From a bacterium (GTDB taxonomy: Bacteria; Krumholzibacteriota; Krumholzibacteriia; LZORAL124-64-63): DNA of 49,215 nt. This document shows, one piece after another, positions 48,099 to 49,215 of this stretch (the stretch's first letter is position 1; each line of letters starts with the position of its first letter). The stretch covers positions 1-49,215 of the forward strand of contig JAAEQC010000159.1 of the NCBI GenBank assembly GCA_024231905.1, given 5' to 3'. The notes under the pieces are model-generated. The model made no database searches, was not told the origin of the DNA, and saw nothing but the letters and a program-made list of their open reading frames with translations. The position numbers and the translations under genes are program-made.

Positions 48099-49215
48099 AT
48101 GGGTCGGAGTGGGGAGGAAGCTGGGGGAGTCCTAGCGGCGTACGGCAGGTGGCTGGTGCAGTCCGGGCGGGACATCGAGCGCCCTACTGCGGAGACTCGG
48201 AACGCCGAGACGCCGAAGATGGTGAACACGTACACCTGTGCGGCGTTCGTTCACGAGGTGTACAGGCTGGCTGGCGTCGAGAGGCTTGCGGAGCTGCCGA
48301 ACGGGTACGGGATCGACTACGTGCCTGGGATGGTGGACGCGGCTGACCATGCAGGGTTCCTCAGGCTCAAAAACCCACGTAACGTGATGGCTGGCGATAT
48401 GATGACCGTGCGGTCCGACTCCTCCTCGTCGGGCCTGCACGCCGTCTTGGCGCTGGCCGTGACCGACAAAGGCATCGAGGTGGCCTCCGAGCCTGGGTCT
48501 TCTGGCCGCCCCGAGATCAAGATGTACGACTGGGAGGCGCTGGAGCGTGCCGAGAAGGGCCACGGCCAGTTCTACTCGGCCCATCGCGCGCCACCGCAAC
48601 TGGTGACGTCCGAGGCCCCGCCGCTGGTCACCGAGACACCCCCCGCGGGCCCGGTGGAAGACCCCGCCCTCACGGAGACGAACTCGGAGCCCAGCCCGCG
48701 CCTGGCGTCGGTGATGGGCGGCCCACCCCCTCCCACGAAGCGCGACTTCGAGCAGTGGGAAGAGCGAGACGGTGGCCCTGGCCCGCTGGGGCCACTCCTC
48801 GGAGAGTCCGATCCGCCACGGGAACTCTCGGACGGGTCGCTGCCGGGCACGCCAGGCGTCTCCCCCCGGCTCCAACAGGCGCTCCACCTGCAGCCGCCAC
48901 TGTCAGCCCCTGCGCCCCCGCCGCAGCCAAGCCCGTCCCCTCCCCTAGCGGAACCCGACCTGCCCCCACCGGCCGCGATCTCGCCTGCCGGAGAGCCGCA
49001 GGAGCTGACCCCAGAGGTGTCCAGCAGGCTGTCCGAGGCTCTGGGCATGCCCAACAGCGTATCGCCTGCCCTGGAGCCTGCCCGGCGCTCCAGAGCGACC
49101 GCCAAGGACATGCTGAGCGGGGAGCGGACCTTCGCTGAGTTCCTGCAGGACCAGGCGGCGGAGCTTGCGAGCAGCGTCATCGGGCCGCCACTGCACATGG
49201 TGGGCCGCAAGCCCT
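48099..49215 (+). CDS. Giant virion-associated protein, N-terminal part (NlpC/P60-like)
   Basis: First 372 codons of a 1158-residue protein that continues at base 1. TYTCAAFVHEVYRLAG places Cys47 as in NlpC/P60 cysteine peptidases, AGDMM (near residue 98) matches their conserved GD, and SGLHAVLALAV places His114. The third residue of the triad is not certain. A 160-residue Pro/Ser/Glu-rich linker follows. A murein-cleaving role during DNA entry is inferred from its position after the ejection proteins. The ATG at 49110 is internal and should not be used as the start. Confidence 0.75.
   Translation, partial: MGRSGEEAGGVLAAYGRWLVQSGRDIERPTAETRNAETPKMVNTYTCAAFVHEVYRLAGVERLAELPNGYGIDYVPGMVDAADHAGFLRLKNPRNVMAGDMMTVRSDSSSSGLHAVLALAVTDKGIEVASEPGSSGRPEIKMYDWEALERAEKGHGQFYSAHRAPPQLVTSEAPPLVTETPPAGPVEDPALTETNSEPSPRLASVMGGPPPPTKRDFEQWEERDGGPGPLGPLLGESDPPRELSDGSLPGTPGVSPRLQQALHLQPPLSAPAPPPQPSPSPPLAEPDLPPPAAISPAGEPQELTPEVSSRLSEALGMPNSVSPALEPARRSRATAKDMLSGERTFAEFLQDQAAELASSVIGPPLHMVGRKP
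49075..49215. repeat. Terminal direct repeat, right copy
   Basis: Exact second copy of bases 1-141. It lies inside the coding sequence of the large virion protein that starts at 48099, so the window was cut in the middle of a gene. Confidence 0.95.

Noticed and set aside
49110..49215. ATG at 49110 (equivalent to 36) as an independent gene start
   Set aside because: The same frame is open back to 48099 with a peptidase-like N-terminal region, so this ATG is internal.
1..49215. Genome-wide recoding of TAG because several genes meet in frame across TAG
   Set aside because: TAG ends many genes at sensible positions next to TGA and TAA stops, and in-frame neighbours across a stop are expected about one time in three.

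Overview
The window is a complete double-stranded DNA tailed-phage genome of podovirus-like build, probably from a Gram-negative host. Bases 1-141 are repeated exactly at 49075-49215, so the sequence behaves as a circle of 49,074 bp cut inside a gene. The reading frame that begins at 48099 runs off the right end and re-enters at position 1. It encodes one 1158-residue virion-associated protein. The DNA is GC-rich, with densely packed genes, many GTG starts and GTGA or ATGA stop-start overlaps. I see no tRNA, rRNA, CRISPR array, IS element, integrase, DNA polymerase or phage RNA polymerase. A Gram-negative host is inferred from the lipoprotein, the signal-peptide proteins and the possible outer-membrane protein.

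Layout. A non-coding control region (11238-12406) separates two arms. The left arm (11237 down to 2560, minus strand) holds about twenty small genes: unknown accessory proteins separated by GC hairpins, two Cys-rich or zinc-ribbon proteins, and a Sak4/RecA-like ATPase at its end. One plus-strand gene (5158-5727), encoding a helix-turn-helix protein, sits alone inside this arm. The right arm (12407 onward, all plus strand, continuing across the junction to 2501) has five blocks: (i) small early genes, a glycoside-hydrolase-like protein and a cohesin-like lipoprotein; (ii) a zinc-ribbon protein, an M15 peptidase endolysin and a second zinc-ribbon protein; (iii) a winged-helix initiator and a DnaB-like helicase; (iv) five small proteins with N-terminal signal sequences; (v) the virion genes: large terminase, portal, scaffold-like proteins, decoration protein, major capsid protein, two capsid-associated paralogs, tail proteins, two tailspikes, four internal or ejection proteins, a GroES-like co-chaperonin, membrane/lysis proteins and the giant peptidase/ADP-ribosyltransferase-like protein.

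Working picture. The initiator loads the helicase, the host supplies the polymerases, and the Sak4-like ATPase handles recombination or annealing. Capsids assemble on a podovirus-type portal, tail and internal-core set. Lysis uses the M15 peptidase with small membrane proteins near 46.6-47.2 kb.

Most unusual signals. (1) A family of 20-bp palindromes, CACC-N8-GGTG, occurs about 18 times with one fixed spacing. One copy lies just upstream of the helix-turn-helix gene and four lie in the control region, which suggests a dispersed operator or stoperator network. (2) The 7-mer TGCAAGC is clustered both in the control region and inside the initiator gene, as expected of replication iterons. (3) Five consecutive exported proteins carry tail-fibre-like or otherwise shared motifs and lie just upstream of the terminase. 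(4) The giant virion protein appears to join an NlpC/P60-like domain to two ADP-ribosyltransferase-like regions.
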